DNA of 64,000 nt from Alkalihalobacillus sp. YIM B00296 (GCF_020179385.1 NZ_JAIBLJ010000017.1:309-64308); one strand, 5' to 3'; shown: positions 7,792 through 17,224, numbered from the stretch's first letter. Numbers and translations are program-made. Notes: a model not told the origin generated them from the letters alone.

Positions 7792-10317
7792 ATGTTTCAA
7801 AGGAAATGGATGATTGCCTTAAGTTTGCTGATGGTATTGACCCTATTCGTCCCTGCTGTCTCAAATGGACAGACACCTCAAGAACAACATGATAAAGAAC
7901 TTTGGAGTGCTGTACAGCCTCTTGATACGATAACCAGTTTCTTGAACACAGGAGCACACCCAGATGACGAACCGAGCCACCTCCTAGCATATTTGTCCCG
8001 AGGGCTAGGGGTACATACCACTAGCTTGATCGCCAACCGGGGTGAAGGGGGGCAAAATGAGATCGGAGAAGAATTAGGAAATGGCCTTGGCATCATCCGG
8101 TCACATGAAATGATCGAAGCCTCGAAGGTCACTGGAGTGGAAGTCTTCCATCTAAGCGAAACCACTGATGATGTGATCTATGATTTCGGCTTTTCCAAAT
8201 CCCCTGAGGAAACGCTGCAAAAATGGGGGAAAGAAGAAACCTATGAACGTTTTATTCGATTGATCCGTACCTACCAACCAGACATCGTAATGCCATCCTT
8301 CCGCGATGTCGAGTCCCAGCACGGCCACCACAGAGCAATCACCATTTTGTCGCTTAAAGCATTTGAAGACGCAGCAGACCCTACCGTTTTTCCCGACCAG
8401 ATTGAAAAAGAAGGCCTCGATACATGGCAAATCAAAAAGTTATACTTGCCAGCTGAATCAGAGGAAACAGCAACGGTTGGCATCGAAGTCGGAGATTATG
8501 ACCCTGTATACGACCAAACGTATCCCCAAATTGGAGAAGAATCACGTTATCTTCACAAAAGCCAGGGGATGGGTAGAGAGGTTGAGCCTGGGTCGGAAAT
8601 GATCTATTTGGATTTGGTCAAGTCTTCTGTTGGGGACATTCCTGCTCATGAAGAGACGATATTCGAAGGATTGCACTATAATTTTAATGAATATGCTGCA
8701 GAATTAAAGAGAAGTGATCGGAAAATTAAACATCATTTGGAAACGCTACAAGAAGAGCTTGAAGAAGTAATAGAAGCTTATCCAAGCCATAGTACGGTTT
8801 TGAAAGAAACCCACGATGCTTTAAAACAATTACACAGAACAAAACGGTCAGTCACACACTATAATTTTAAAGATGTAGATAAAAACGATCTATTGCACAG
8901 ATTGGATGTGAAAGAAGAGCAGCTGGAGAATGCCAGTAAGGTAGCGTCACAACTAGAAGTATCAACCTCGCTCGATGCTCCAAATTTAACACAAGGCTCG
9001 ACCACGTCAGTAAGTATCACTTTGAAGAATAACGGAAATGAATCACTGAAGAACGTCACTGCTCAATTGAAGGTATCTGAGGAGTGGGGAGCAAAGGGGA
9101 GCATGGAGGTTAAACATTTAGCCCCTGGAGAAGAAAAGGACCTTGAAGTTACAGTACAAGTCCCAGAAGATGCTGCGTATTATCAACCTTATGAAGATAG
9201 CGTCCTATCCACTGAAGTAAACTATAAAGTTGGAAATGAGCCAGTACAACTCCAGTATGACCCTGAAGAAACGATAGCCGTTCTTCCGGAGGTTGGACTG
9301 AAAGCTGAACCTGATAGCTTGATCGTCAATACTGCTAAAGAGATGAAGGAAGAAACGATTGAAGTGACGGTCACGAATTATTCAAATGAACCTGTAACGG
9401 CTGATGTGTCATTGACACTACCAGAGGGTTGGGATCCACTGGACAGTCAATCAGTTGAATTCGGGGAAGATGAAAAAGTGAAAAAAGTTTCCTTCTCAGT
9501 CACCCCTCCTGAAGGAATTAAAAAAGGAAAATTTGAAATTCAGCCAGTGGCGAGTGTTGAAGGCAAGCAAATCAACACGACAGTTCAAGAAATCGCTTAT
9601 GATCATATCGGAACGTTTTATTACTTAAGGGAAGCAGCGATTGATGGCGTTGCCTTTGATTTGAACTATCCAGAGGATTTGAAGATTGGGTATATCGAAT
9701 CAGGCTTTGATGGGGTCGCCGATCATCTGATCAATGCCGGTATGGATGTCACGAAGATCTCTGAGGACGAACTGGCAAACGGAGATTTATCCCAGTATGA
9801 TACCATAGTTACGGGAATCAGGGCCTATCTATCACGTGACGATCTGTTGAATAACAATGAGCGGTTATTGGACTATGTGGCGAGTGGAGGGCACCTGGTC
9901 GTCCAATACAATAAACCATGGGATAATTGGAATGCTGAGTCTACTGCTCCATATCCTTTGACGATTGGACAGCCTTCGATTGAATGGCGTGTAACTGATG
10001 AAAATTCTGAGTATCAGATTTTACAACCGAACCACACATTATTGAACTATCCGAACAATATCACTGAAGAAGATTGGGAAGGCTGGGTACAAGAAAGAGG
10101 ATTGTATTATCCGATGGAGTGGGATGACCGCTACGAAACACTCATCAATATGACAGATCTGGACGGAGACACCTTTGATGGAGGAATTTTGTTTACGGAT
10201 TATGGTGAAGGCAGCTACGTATATACCAATTTAGTCTGGTACCGGCAAATCCAGAACCAAGTCCCAGGAGGATACCGGATCTTTACAAACTTGATCAGCT
10301 ATCCGAAATCAGAATAA
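7792..10317 (+). CDS. Secreted PIG-L/LmbE-family deacetylase with NEW3-like and glutamine-amidotransferase-like C-terminal domains
   Basis: ATG 7792 with AAAGGAG 8 bases upstream gives about 841 residues. An upstream extension would run through the repeat. A signal peptide (about 1-27) is followed by a PIG-L zinc deacetylase domain: AHPDDE near residue 45, RGEGGQNEIG, RSHE, and the metal-binding HGHH near 175. A coiled-coil-rich linker (about 300-370) follows, then beta-rich repeats with conserved phrasing of NEW3/CARDB domains (about 385-620). The C-terminal domain (about 640-840) has YDTIVTGIRAYLSRDDLL and ASGGHLVVQYN, like ThuA-type class I amidotransferase folds. Family members deacetylate N-acetyl sugars. 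Here the likely target is an extracellular glycan, but this is inference. A clear terminator follows. Confidence 0.85.
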   Translation: MFQRKWMIALSLLMVLTLFVPAVSNGQTPQEQHDKELWSAVQPLDTITSFLNTGAHPDDEPSHLLAYLSRGLGVHTTSLIANRGEGGQNEIGEELGNGLGIIRSHEMIEASKVTGVEVFHLSETTDDVIYDFGFSKSPEETLQKWGKEETYERFIRLIRTYQPDIVMPSFRDVESQHGHHRAITILSLKAFEDAADPTVFPDQIEKEGLDTWQIKKLYLPAESEETATVGIEVGDYDPVYDQTYPQIGEESRYLHKSQGMGREVEPGSEMIYLDLVKSSVGDIPAHEETIFEGLHYNFNEYAAELKRSDRKIKHHLETLQEELEEVIEAYPSHSTVLKETHDALKQLHRTKRSVTHYNFKDVDKNDLLHRLDVKEEQLENASKVASQLEVSTSLDAPNLTQGSTTSVSITLKNNGNESLKNVTAQLKVSEEWGAKGSMEVKHLAPGEEKDLEVTVQVPEDAAYYQPYEDSVLSTEVNYKVGNEPVQLQYDPEETIAVLPEVGLKAEPDSLIVNTAKEMKEETIEVTVTNYSNEPVTADVSLTLPEGWDPLDSQSVEFGEDEKVKKVSFSVTPPEGIKKGKFEIQPVASVEGKQINTTVQEIAYDHIGTFYYLREAAIDGVAFDLNYPEDLKIGYIESGFDGVADHLINAGMDVTKISEDELANGDLSQYDTIVTGIRAYLSRDDLLNNNERLLDYVASGGHLVVQYNKPWDNWNAESTAPYPLTIGQPSIEWRVTDENSEYQILQPNHTLLNYPNNITEEDWEGWVQERGLYYPMEWDDRYETLINMTDLDGDTFDGGILFTDYGEGSYVYTNLVWYRQIQNQVPGGYRIFTNLISYPKSE

Positions 10318-10326
10318 GGCAAGAAA

Positions 10327-10357
10327 TCCCCATGTATTAGATGCATGGGGGTTTTTA
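10327..10357 (+). terminator. Rho-independent terminator after the PIG-L gene
   Basis: A 7-bp stem CCCCATG/CATGGGG is followed by GTTTTTAT. Confidence 0.8.
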
Positions 10358-10500
10358 TATGACGAACAGAAGGATGGGTAATACACGAAGGGTATGTTTA
10401 AATTGGATAACCATCTTAAGTATACAGAAAAATATACATCCGCTAAGAATTTTGATAACCACAGTATTTTAGAACCATCTTATTAGGTGATTGTTGGTGA

Positions 10501-10821
10501 GATGGTAAAGTTGAGGTTAAAGATACACTAGATGCTATTAAAATATTAAAGCAAAGATTCAATGAAAGTAATGAAGATATCGTCTTCCTGCTACAACCTT
10601 CTCATCCTATTTTTGAACCACAAATCTATGCATTCCAAGTAGACAGTGTTAAAGAATTAGCCGAAAAGGAAGAGATAACTTACATTCATCATTGGGATAA
10701 CTGGCCAGATGTTTCTGAAGAGGATGTAAAAGATTTTATACAAGAAGATCTTTCAGGGCCTAATGATCGTGGAAATAAGGTTTGGGCAGAGTATCTTATA
10801 AGCTATTTTACAGGAGAATAG
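10501..10821 (+). pseudogene. 3' remnant of a gene, possibly an SGNH/GDSL-type hydrolase
   Basis: A 106-codon open frame without any start codon runs from a stop at 10498 to TAG at 10821. It encodes protein-like sequence such as DIVFLLQPSHPIFEPQIYAF and TYIHHWDNWPD and ends in SYFTGE. Just upstream, a short ILLGD stretch followed by a stop could be the remains of a block-I motif. I read this as a 5'-deleted gene. The family assignment is weak. Bases 10358-10500 hold nothing else I can support. Confidence 0.5.
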
Positions 10822-10954
10822 ATTTACCATGACTCTATATCAAAGAGACTCTTATAACTAGTTACAGGAAACTAAATAATCGCTTTTTTTAAACAGACCT
10901 ATTGTGGTGAAATGTTACAAAAATATACAAATAGTTAGTAAATTCTACTTTATT

Positions 10955-10999
10955 TGTAATATACCTGTAAAGTCACTGTAATCATTACTGTGCTATTAT
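10955..10999 (+). promoter_or_regulatory. WalR-type operator and -10 region upstream of the NlpC/P60-LysM gene
   Basis: TGTAAT at 10955 and TGTAAA at 10966 are separated by exactly five bases and match the WalR consensus TGTWAH-N5-TGTWAH. A third half-site, TGTAAT at 10978, follows. A TATTAT at 10994-10999 could be the -10; no good -35 is present, as expected for an activated promoter. In Bacillus subtilis WalR activates NlpC/P60 autolysin genes such as lytE. The leader to the ATG is long, about 175 bases. Confidence 0.62.
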
Positions 11000-11176
11000 A
11001 TCTATGGGGACAGGGGATAAGTAGCAAAGTAGAAAGAAAATACCAGATATAGAAATTACATACCTTTCATCATAGATTAGACAAATTTCGATTTAAAATA
11101 CATATCACTCTACTTTTTAACTTACTCCCAATTGGTTTATGACCAGTACCACTAAAATCCAATTGGAGGAGAAGTA

Positions 11177-12022
11177 ATGATGAAAAAGTTAATACCTATC
11201 GTACTTGCAACAGGAATTATGTTTTCTGGGGCGGGACAAGTATTCGGGGCAACAGGAAATGAAATTATCGATACGGGGGATAATTATCTAGGGGCAAGCT
11301 ATCGTTATGGTTCACCAGTAGGAACGACAAGTTCATTTGATTGCTCATCTTTTACAGTGACTGTATTCAAAAAACATGGTTTCACATTGCCAAGATCTAG
11401 CAGTGCTCAAGCTAATGTGGGTACATCTGTTTCAAAATCAAATCTTCAAGTTGGAGATTTACTTTTCTATGATACTGATTTTGATGGCGTCATCAATCAT
11501 GTATCGATCTATGCTGGTAATGGGAAAATGCTTGGTGCACAATCTTCAACAGGCGTTGCGTTTGCAGATGCATTTTCACCTTACTACTGGGGATCTCGTT
11601 TTGTTAAGGCGCAAAGGGTATTGAACTCTGTAACACCTGATACCAAAGTTGCTAGTGAAACAACAAAGAGTACTTCATCTAGAACATCTAACACTTCGGT
11701 ATATACGGTAAAAAGTGGAGATACACTTTGGGGGATAAGCTCGAAGTATAAAACATCAGTATCTAAATTAAAAGAGTTGAACAATATTTCTTCACACATC
11801 ATCTATGTTGGGCAAAAATTGAAGGTTTCAGGTACTGCTACTACTGCAAGTACTAATCCAAAATCATCATCTTCTACCAGTGGAACTTATACAGTTAAAT
11901 CTGGAGATACTTTATGGGGGATCAGCATTAAGCAGGGTACTACTGTCAAAGCTTTAATGGATGCGAACAATCTATCATCCAGCATGATCTATCCAGGGCA
12001 AACGTTCAAAATTCCTAAATAA
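11177..12022 (+). CDS. Secreted NlpC/P60 D,L-endopeptidase with two C-terminal LysM domains (LytE/LytF-like)
   Basis: 281 residues: signal peptide (about 1-25), NlpC/P60 domain (about 27-155), serine-rich linker, then LysM repeats at about 176-219 and 241-281, each with SGDTLWGIS. The catalytic cysteine is C56 in FDCSSF and the histidine is H108 in INHVSIY. The third triad position, often histidine, is glutamine (Q122). The domain order is catalytic first and LysM last, the reverse of LytE. The protein should cut peptide stems of peptidoglycan (gamma-D-Glu-mDAP bond) during growth. The start has GGAGGAG in front; ATG 11177 and ATG 11180 are both possible. It closely resembles the gene at 17379. 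Confidence 0.92.
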   Translation: MMKKLIPIVLATGIMFSGAGQVFGATGNEIIDTGDNYLGASYRYGSPVGTTSSFDCSSFTVTVFKKHGFTLPRSSSAQANVGTSVSKSNLQVGDLLFYDTDFDGVINHVSIYAGNGKMLGAQSSTGVAFADAFSPYYWGSRFVKAQRVLNSVTPDTKVASETTKSTSSRTSNTSVYTVKSGDTLWGISSKYKTSVSKLKELNNISSHIIYVGQKLKVSGTATTASTNPKSSSSTSGTYTVKSGDTLWGISIKQGTTVKALMDANNLSSSMIYPGQTFKIPK

Positions 12023-12035
12023 GTAAAAATATTCT

Positions 12036-12075
12036 AATTCCTTTTAGGTAGTAACCCTACTTAAAAGGAATTTTT
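12036..12075 (+). terminator. Strong Rho-independent terminator
   Basis: AATTCCTTTTA/TTAAAAGGAATT stem, extended by GTAG/CTAC, is followed by TTTTT. It also lies at the 3' end of the minus-strand exporter operon. Confidence 0.85.
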
Positions 12076-12121
12076 GCTTCTATATAATTCAATCTCCTTT
12101 TTATAAAGAAACTATGAGGAA

Positions 12122-12829
12122 CTAAGTCCGGATGATCCGAAGGTGTTTGAGCAGTTCCTGTGTCGGGTTTTGTAGGTGAGGTAATTCCTTGATTGGACTG
12201 AAATGTCGTAATACTCCTTCCTCCAGCACTAATACATAGTGACAAAGCATCTCGATTTCCCGCAGGTCATGAGATGAAAACAGGATCGTCTTGTCTGGAC
12301 CTAGTGCTTTTAAAAAGGCGACGATATCGGTTTTCGAAGGGATGTCGATGCCGACAGTCGGTTCATCCATGATCAATAGTTCAGGGTTATGGAGGAGGGC
12401 AACAATGATGTTGAGTTTGCGTTGCATACCACCTGATAATTTATCAACCCGTTCATTGACTTTATCCCTCAACCCGACCATATCCAAGAGTTGTACAATC
12501 CAGGCATCTGATACTTTTCCTGGTGCCATTCCTGCCCAGAATTTCAAGTTCTCTTTTACAGAGATGCTCGTATGTAGAGCGATTTCCTGCGGGACATAGC
12601 CGATTCTGCGCCGGAGTTGCTTTTTCTTTCTGGTCACTGACTGACCTCCTACAATGATTTCCCCCTTAGAAGGGGTGACTAGCGTGGCAATCATCTTCAT
12701 CAAGGTCGATTTTCCAGCGCCGTTAGGGCCGACAAGGCCTATCCTAGCCCCTTGAGGAATCAAAAGATCGACGCCTTTAACGACATCCGTTCCTTTATAG
12801 CGTTTGTGCACATTTCTAAGTTCGATCAT
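12122..12829 (-). CDS. ABC transporter ATPase of an ABC-2 exporter
   Basis: 235 residues with Walker A GPNGAGKST (about 35-43), Q-loop GYVPQEIALH, signature LSGGMQRKLNI, Walker B LLIMDEPTVGID and H-loop FSSHDLREI. This is the drug/lipid/peptide-export type (CcmA/NatA-like) that works with ABC-2 permeases. It is the last gene of a minus-strand operon and its start overlaps the upstream permease by 14 bases. The substrate is unknown. Confidence 0.92.
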   Translation of the reverse strand: MIELRNVHKRYKGTDVVKGVDLLIPQGARIGLVGPNGAGKSTLMKMIATLVTPSKGEIIVGGQSVTRKKKQLRRRIGYVPQEIALHTSISVKENLKFWAGMAPGKVSDAWIVQLLDMVGLRDKVNERVDKLSGGMQRKLNIIVALLHNPELLIMDEPTVGIDIPSKTDIVAFLKALGPDKTILFSSHDLREIEMLCHYVLVLEEGVLRHFSPIKELPHLQNPTQELLKHLRIIRT

Positions 12830-13964
12830 TTCGCATAGCTCCTATCATTAACCCTATTATGATCAATCCAGCTCCTATGGTGAATAACATTGTCAGTTCC
12901 ATGGTAGTATCCGTACGTGTTATACCACTTAAAAACCAGTGTTGGGGTATATAGTAAGATACATTGTTAAGCCATTCAGAAAACTCCTCTAACTTAAAGA
13001 AGCTTCCGCCCAATATTCCGGTTATAACTGCTATCGCTACGGCTATTAAATGATATAATAATGTGCTGTTTAACAGGTTTGCTAGGAAAAAGCTTATTCC
13101 AGTGCTCGCTATAATATAAGAAAGGATCAGAAGTCCTTTTTGTAACGGAGCTCCGTTTCCATACAATAGATAGATTGAAACAGGTAAAAGGGTCGCGACA
13201 ATAATGGTAATCGATCCAAGCAGATCTGAGAGGGAACGGTTCAGTCGATTGACACCGAACATGACTATTCTTGAAGCAACACCGTTAGAACGCTCAGTAA
13301 TCACCCAGGTTTGCATATAAAAGCTGATGAGTAGGATGTAGATGCTCATCAACCCGAATAACAAAGGTTTCAGGTTCTTTTCTGGGGCTTGGGGTTGGGT
13401 TAGGTCAGCAGCATTTTCTTGTTCAATCGTCATCAGCGGCTCTGGTTCCCACTGATCATCGCTGTATTGCCAGGCGTATTCATACAATCCATCTTCCTCA
13501 TGTTCATTTGCCAGGTATGTGGCGGCTTTCCCGTTACTCGCAAAACGGATGACTTCACTTGCGATGTATTCTTCGATTAAACCAGTTGAGATCGCGTTTG
13601 GTGATTCCCATAATTGAATGATGTCTGTAATTTCACCGTCATTTAATTTTTCTTCCGTCCCTTTTGTGAAAATAACGGCTGCCTCCGCCTGATTAGTCTC
13701 TAAAAGGCGCATTGCTTCCTCTCTAGATTCCTCTATGACTTGCAGGGTTTTGTTTTCTTTTATACGTTCAATGATCGTGCTGACCGTTTGGTTATCTTCC
13801 TCTTTTACAATGAGAACAGGAATTTTCAACTGCTTAGATCCTTTTGACATCAATTGCTCAGCACCCCAAAAGACGAGAAGAGGCAAAAGCAGCATCAATA
13901 AGAATTGCCATCGATAACTCAACGTAATTTTCCATCTTGTCCGGATAAAATGCCACATTTTCAT
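12816..13964 (-). CDS. ABC-2 type permease
   Basis: 382 residues: one N-terminal membrane helix (about 15-35), a large extracellular region (about 40-190, acidic), then five or so membrane helices to the end. This is the YhgE/Pip- or ABC2_membrane_3-like topology. It pairs with the next permease (13961-15169) and the ATPase, with four- and 14-base overlaps that indicate coupling. The ectodomains of both permeases suggest handling of a surface-located or secreted substrate. Confidence 0.85.
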   Translation of the reverse strand: MKMWHFIRTRWKITLSYRWQFLLMLLLPLLVFWGAEQLMSKGSKQLKIPVLIVKEEDNQTVSTIIERIKENKTLQVIEESREEAMRLLETNQAEAAVIFTKGTEEKLNDGEITDIIQLWESPNAISTGLIEEYIASEVIRFASNGKAATYLANEHEEDGLYEYAWQYSDDQWEPEPLMTIEQENAADLTQPQAPEKNLKPLLFGLMSIYILLISFYMQTWVITERSNGVASRIVMFGVNRLNRSLSDLLGSITIIVATLLPVSIYLLYGNGAPLQKGLLILSYIIASTGISFFLANLLNSTLLYHLIAVAIAVITGILGGSFFKLEEFSEWLNNVSYYIPQHWFLSGITRTDTTMELTMLFTIGAGLIIIGLMIGAMRNDRT

Positions 13965-15169
13965 GATTGTTTCACCTGCCTTAACACATAGGAAGAGAAG
14001 AGGAGGACTCCAGTCATTCCGCCTAACACACTAAGACTTGAGAACAGTACATTTTCATTTTCAATAAAAATCGAGTGGACAAGGCTTGTATGAAGCCAAT
14101 GAGTCAACGTGGAAAGGTTAAGCCATTCCAAGAAACCAGTGTAGTAGGATTCTGGGAAAATCAAGCTTCCTCCAGCGGCAAACATAACGATTCCAATAAA
14201 TCCAATGAAGAATCGCATCCCCTCCGCTATAGGAAAATTGGATAAAAAGGAGTACCAGGCACCAATGACTACAATTGTTGCTACAAACACTACGAAACTC
14301 CAGCCCCAGTGGCCAGTAACCTTTAAATCTGTCAAAATCCATATAGCGGCGATGATTAGAATCGCCTGCATCAATAAAATGACAATTTGAGTAGCGAATC
14401 CACTAAAAATATGAGCACCAGAAGACACACCAAAAGTCCGTAAGCGTTCCTTAATTCGGGCATTTGTAGACGAGGTCAAGCTCATCGTCAGCAGCCCGGT
14501 CAACAGCAACAGAAAAATAAAACCTGAAACGCTATAATATTTGAGCGGTGTAACTCCCTGGAACGAGTGGATTTTTTCTTTCTCAAACATGTTATCCCGG
14601 CCAAAAGCAAATGTCGTGAAGTCGAAAATCATTTGATCTGAAACTTCTGTCACATAGGAGTGGCTAAGGTTTTGATCTTTTAAATAATCATAAATCGTGT
14701 TTACGCCGCTCTGTGCGGCACTTACTAAGTCCGCAGCACTGTTCATCATCTCTAGGAAGAGAGCAGATTGAAATGGCCTTTGTTCATTACCAATGACAGT
14801 AACAGGTTTATTGTCACCATAGCGGATCCCGGTGGTGAAACCTTCGGGCACCATCAAAATGGCAGCGATTTTATTTTCTTCTAACAGTCCTTGGGCTTTT
14901 TCTTCATTAACTGCACGAAAGGTAATCAATGCTTGTAGTTCATCATCATCCTGGAATTGCTGGATCAATAATCGTGTTTCGGGGCTGTCATCTTTGTCCA
15001 CAACTGCTACTTCAAAAGGCGGAAGCAAGGCCTCCGATTTGATCATATTTTCAAGACCATAAAGTAAAAAGCCGATGAGAGCGAAGGGCATTAAAAAAAG
15101 GACCACCCACGCGATTGGCTGACGGAAGATCTCTTTCAGTTGTGTCTGTGCAAGTGTAAATGCTCTCAT
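13961..15169 (-). CDS. ABC-2 type permease
   Basis: 402 residues with one N-terminal helix (about 18-38), an ectodomain (about 45-225) and a C-terminal block of about five helices. It is a diverged homologue of the following permease, so the exporter is likely a heterodimer. The C-terminal SLTSSTNARIKERLRTFGVS segment is typical of the loop that contacts the ATPase. A strong terminator-like hairpin separates it from the 15241-16884 gene upstream, so the exporter genes are probably transcribed at a lower level by read-through or from their own promoter. Confidence 0.85.
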   Translation of the reverse strand: MRAFTLAQTQLKEIFRQPIAWVVLFLMPFALIGFLLYGLENMIKSEALLPPFEVAVVDKDDSPETRLLIQQFQDDDELQALITFRAVNEEKAQGLLEENKIAAILMVPEGFTTGIRYGDNKPVTVIGNEQRPFQSALFLEMMNSAADLVSAAQSGVNTIYDYLKDQNLSHSYVTEVSDQMIFDFTTFAFGRDNMFEKEKIHSFQGVTPLKYYSVSGFIFLLLLTGLLTMSLTSSTNARIKERLRTFGVSSGAHIFSGFATQIVILLMQAILIIAAIWILTDLKVTGHWGWSFVVFVATIVVIGAWYSFLSNFPIAEGMRFFIGFIGIVMFAAGGSLIFPESYYTGFLEWLNLSTLTHWLHTSLVHSIFIENENVLFSSLSVLGGMTGVLLFSSYVLRQVKQS

Positions 15170-15192
15170 CGTAATCTCCTATGAATTAGTGT

Positions 15193-15233
15193 AAAAAGAA
15201 GGCAAGTGTGGAGGAGTCTCAGACACTTGCCTT
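15193..15233 (-). terminator. Intra-operon terminator/attenuator
   Basis: An 11-bp perfect stem AAGGCAAGTGT/ACACTTGCCTT with a 13-nt loop. On the minus strand it is followed by CTTTTTAC. It lies between the 15241-16884 gene and the ABC-2 permeases. Confidence 0.8.
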
Positions 15234-15240
15234 ACATCAT

Positions 15241-16884
15241 TTAATTGAACATTTGTGGACCATTCATCATCATTCCTTGAATGCGTGTTTGAATGTCTGT
15301 CATGATTTGTTGGATTTCTTCAGGGCTCATTTCAGCTACATCTTCCCCGTCCTCAGCAACATTCGGAAATTTGAGGTTGTTCGTAAATTCGGTTTTATTC
15401 TCATAATCAAACGTTACATTGATTGGAGCGCCAAGTCCAGCATCAACCTCTAAGCCGAGTTCACCATTAGATGCATATGTTCCGTTGTCCAGGTCATCTG
15501 TCACTTTACGTGTAAAATGTCCTTTTAATGGAGGAATGCCAGAGTTGTTGGGATCTTCGATGGATCCTTCGAAATCTGCTTTCATATCTTCAGGAGTACC
15601 AGAGATTGTAGCATTAAGGTTTGCGCCTGTGACTTCACCTGCTTCAGCTAAAGCGAATGTTCCAATGATATCGCGTGTGGTGTTTTCCCCGTCTCCTTTT
15701 TTACCTTTGATTTCGAGCAGTACCTTCGCATAATCTTGCTTTTCACCGTTTTCAGGGAAGATATTGGCTTCCCATTTGCCATCCGTGATGATTTCGTCTG
15801 AACGTAAGGAGTGGCTGGAATAATCCACTACGACAAGCTCTGAACCGTCACCGATTTTGAAATCAACATCACGCTTGACGATCATTTCGTTGTTATCCAC
15901 GAGAATGGCGCTCTTGAAACCGTCTGGGATTTTCACCTGGTCGATGTTCTCAGATGCTTTCTTCAATTCAGACTGGAATGTTTCTTTTAGATCAGCGGTT
16001 TCCATTCCTGGAGTATTGAATGCAGTGTTTACATTGGTATCGATCAAGAGATCAAGTAATTCATCATCTTTTTGGACTTTATCAATCAAAGCTTTCAGGA
16101 TTTCTTTCGTTTCTTGTTCAGACAATTGGAGTGTAAGCTGTTTGTATTTGTTGCCCTTAAATTCCACACTGTCTTTTTGTGTTACGTTCTCGTCCTTGAT
16201 TTTATCAAGGAGAAATTTACCGTACTCCTCAGCATGTTCCTCATATTTTCCTTGATTCTTCATTGCTTTTAACTGCATTTCTACAACGTTATCGATTTGT
16301 TCCGGTCCTTGGTACGCCGGATCGAACTTTTTCATTACTTCGCCAAATTGATCATTATTCAAATAAAGATAGTTGTTATAGAGAAGGGGAACGTTCAAAC
16401 CTGTCAGATCCTCAGATTGATAGGCTTCTGCTTTGATGAACTCAGTACCACCCATGCCCGCTTTCAATTCAGCAAGCCCCTCGTTTTTCTCAGGGTTGAG
16501 CTGCGCTGCCATACTCAGTTTAACGTCGTTAAGCATAGAGGCGAACATCGCCATGTTCGGGTCGATCGCGCCAAGTCCTTCAACGCTTTTAAGGCCTAAT
16601 GTCAGGGTTGATTTTGAAGGGTCTTTCAGTATCTTTTCATTTACATCTTTATTGACCGCAAACGTCTTATTGAAAGATTCCTGAGTTTGCTCCATCGAGT
16701 TCTTCTCAGCCAAAAAGTACGTCTCTTTCGGTGATAAGTTAAAAAACATTGCATAGACCGTTGCACTGATTCCAAGTAAAACGACGACTGCCAGCGAAAT
16801 CAGGATCGGTTTCTTGCTCCTGCTTGTCTGCTGTGAAGGCTCGATCGAAGCAGCTGTTTCATTTTTTCCTTGATTGTATTCCAT
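15241..16884 (-). CDS. Membrane-anchored extracellular protein, probable partner of the ABC-2 exporter (DUF6583-like)
   Basis: 547 residues: a hydrophilic N-terminus (about 1-25), one membrane helix near 27-48 (PILISLAVVVLLGISATVYA) and a large hydrophilic exterior. The exterior is rich in phrases such as STLTLGLKSV, EAYQSEDLTGLNVPLLYNN and VDVDFKIGDGSELVVVDYSS-like strands, suggesting beta-structure. It ends in a methionine-rich tail (MMMNGPQMFN). I recall similar Bacillus proteins under the name DUF6583, but that label is from memory. There is no lipobox. The gene is first in the minus-strand unit with the exporter. A role in folding or sensing at the surface is speculation. Confidence 0.75.
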   Translation of the reverse strand: MEYNQGKNETAASIEPSQQTSRSKKPILISLAVVVLLGISATVYAMFFNLSPKETYFLAEKNSMEQTQESFNKTFAVNKDVNEKILKDPSKSTLTLGLKSVEGLGAIDPNMAMFASMLNDVKLSMAAQLNPEKNEGLAELKAGMGGTEFIKAEAYQSEDLTGLNVPLLYNNYLYLNNDQFGEVMKKFDPAYQGPEQIDNVVEMQLKAMKNQGKYEEHAEEYGKFLLDKIKDENVTQKDSVEFKGNKYKQLTLQLSEQETKEILKALIDKVQKDDELLDLLIDTNVNTAFNTPGMETADLKETFQSELKKASENIDQVKIPDGFKSAILVDNNEMIVKRDVDFKIGDGSELVVVDYSSHSLRSDEIITDGKWEANIFPENGEKQDYAKVLLEIKGKKGDGENTTRDIIGTFALAEAGEVTGANLNATISGTPEDMKADFEGSIEDPNNSGIPPLKGHFTRKVTDDLDNGTYASNGELGLEVDAGLGAPINVTFDYENKTEFTNNLKFPNVAEDGEDVAEMSPEEIQQIMTDIQTRIQGMMMNGPQMFN

Positions 16885-16971
16885 CTTTGTCCTCCTGTTA
16901 TGTATGTATTATAAGGCTATGAATCTCCTATTCATAAAATACGGATAAGCTTCAAAATAGTTTCTGTAATA

Positions 16972-16978
16972 TTCGACA
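16972..16978 (-). promoter_or_regulatory. Spo0A-box match
   Basis: A perfect TGTCGAA heptamer on the minus strand, 88 bases upstream of the start of the 15241-16884 gene. A single heptamer is weak evidence. Bases 16979-17165 show nothing else clear. Confidence 0.35.
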
Positions 16979-17165
16979 TATTAAAGGGAATTATTTGAAG
17001 AATTTACGTACCTTTCTAATCCTACACCGTCCCTAATCCTGTTTCAACCATTTTTCAAAATAATAGGGGAAGGTATTTTTTACTAATTTAATCCCCATTG
17101 GACATTATCATCTTATCCAATTTCAAGAAGTAGAATACTAGATAAAAAGTCGGAAAATTGGCAGA

Positions 17166-17224
17166 GTACCAGGTACAAAAATTTAACCCTTGGTATCACT
17201 GGATTTTTAAACGGTGCCTGGTAC
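17166..17224. repeat. Inverted repeat with GTACCAGGTAC-type arms
   Basis: The left arm GTACCAGGTAC (17166-17176) pairs with GGTGCCTGGTAC (17213-17224), 10 of 11 positions. The same arm sequence occurs at 23677-23734, so this is a small repeat family. Bases 17225-17378 precede the next gene and show no other feature. Confidence 0.7.
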
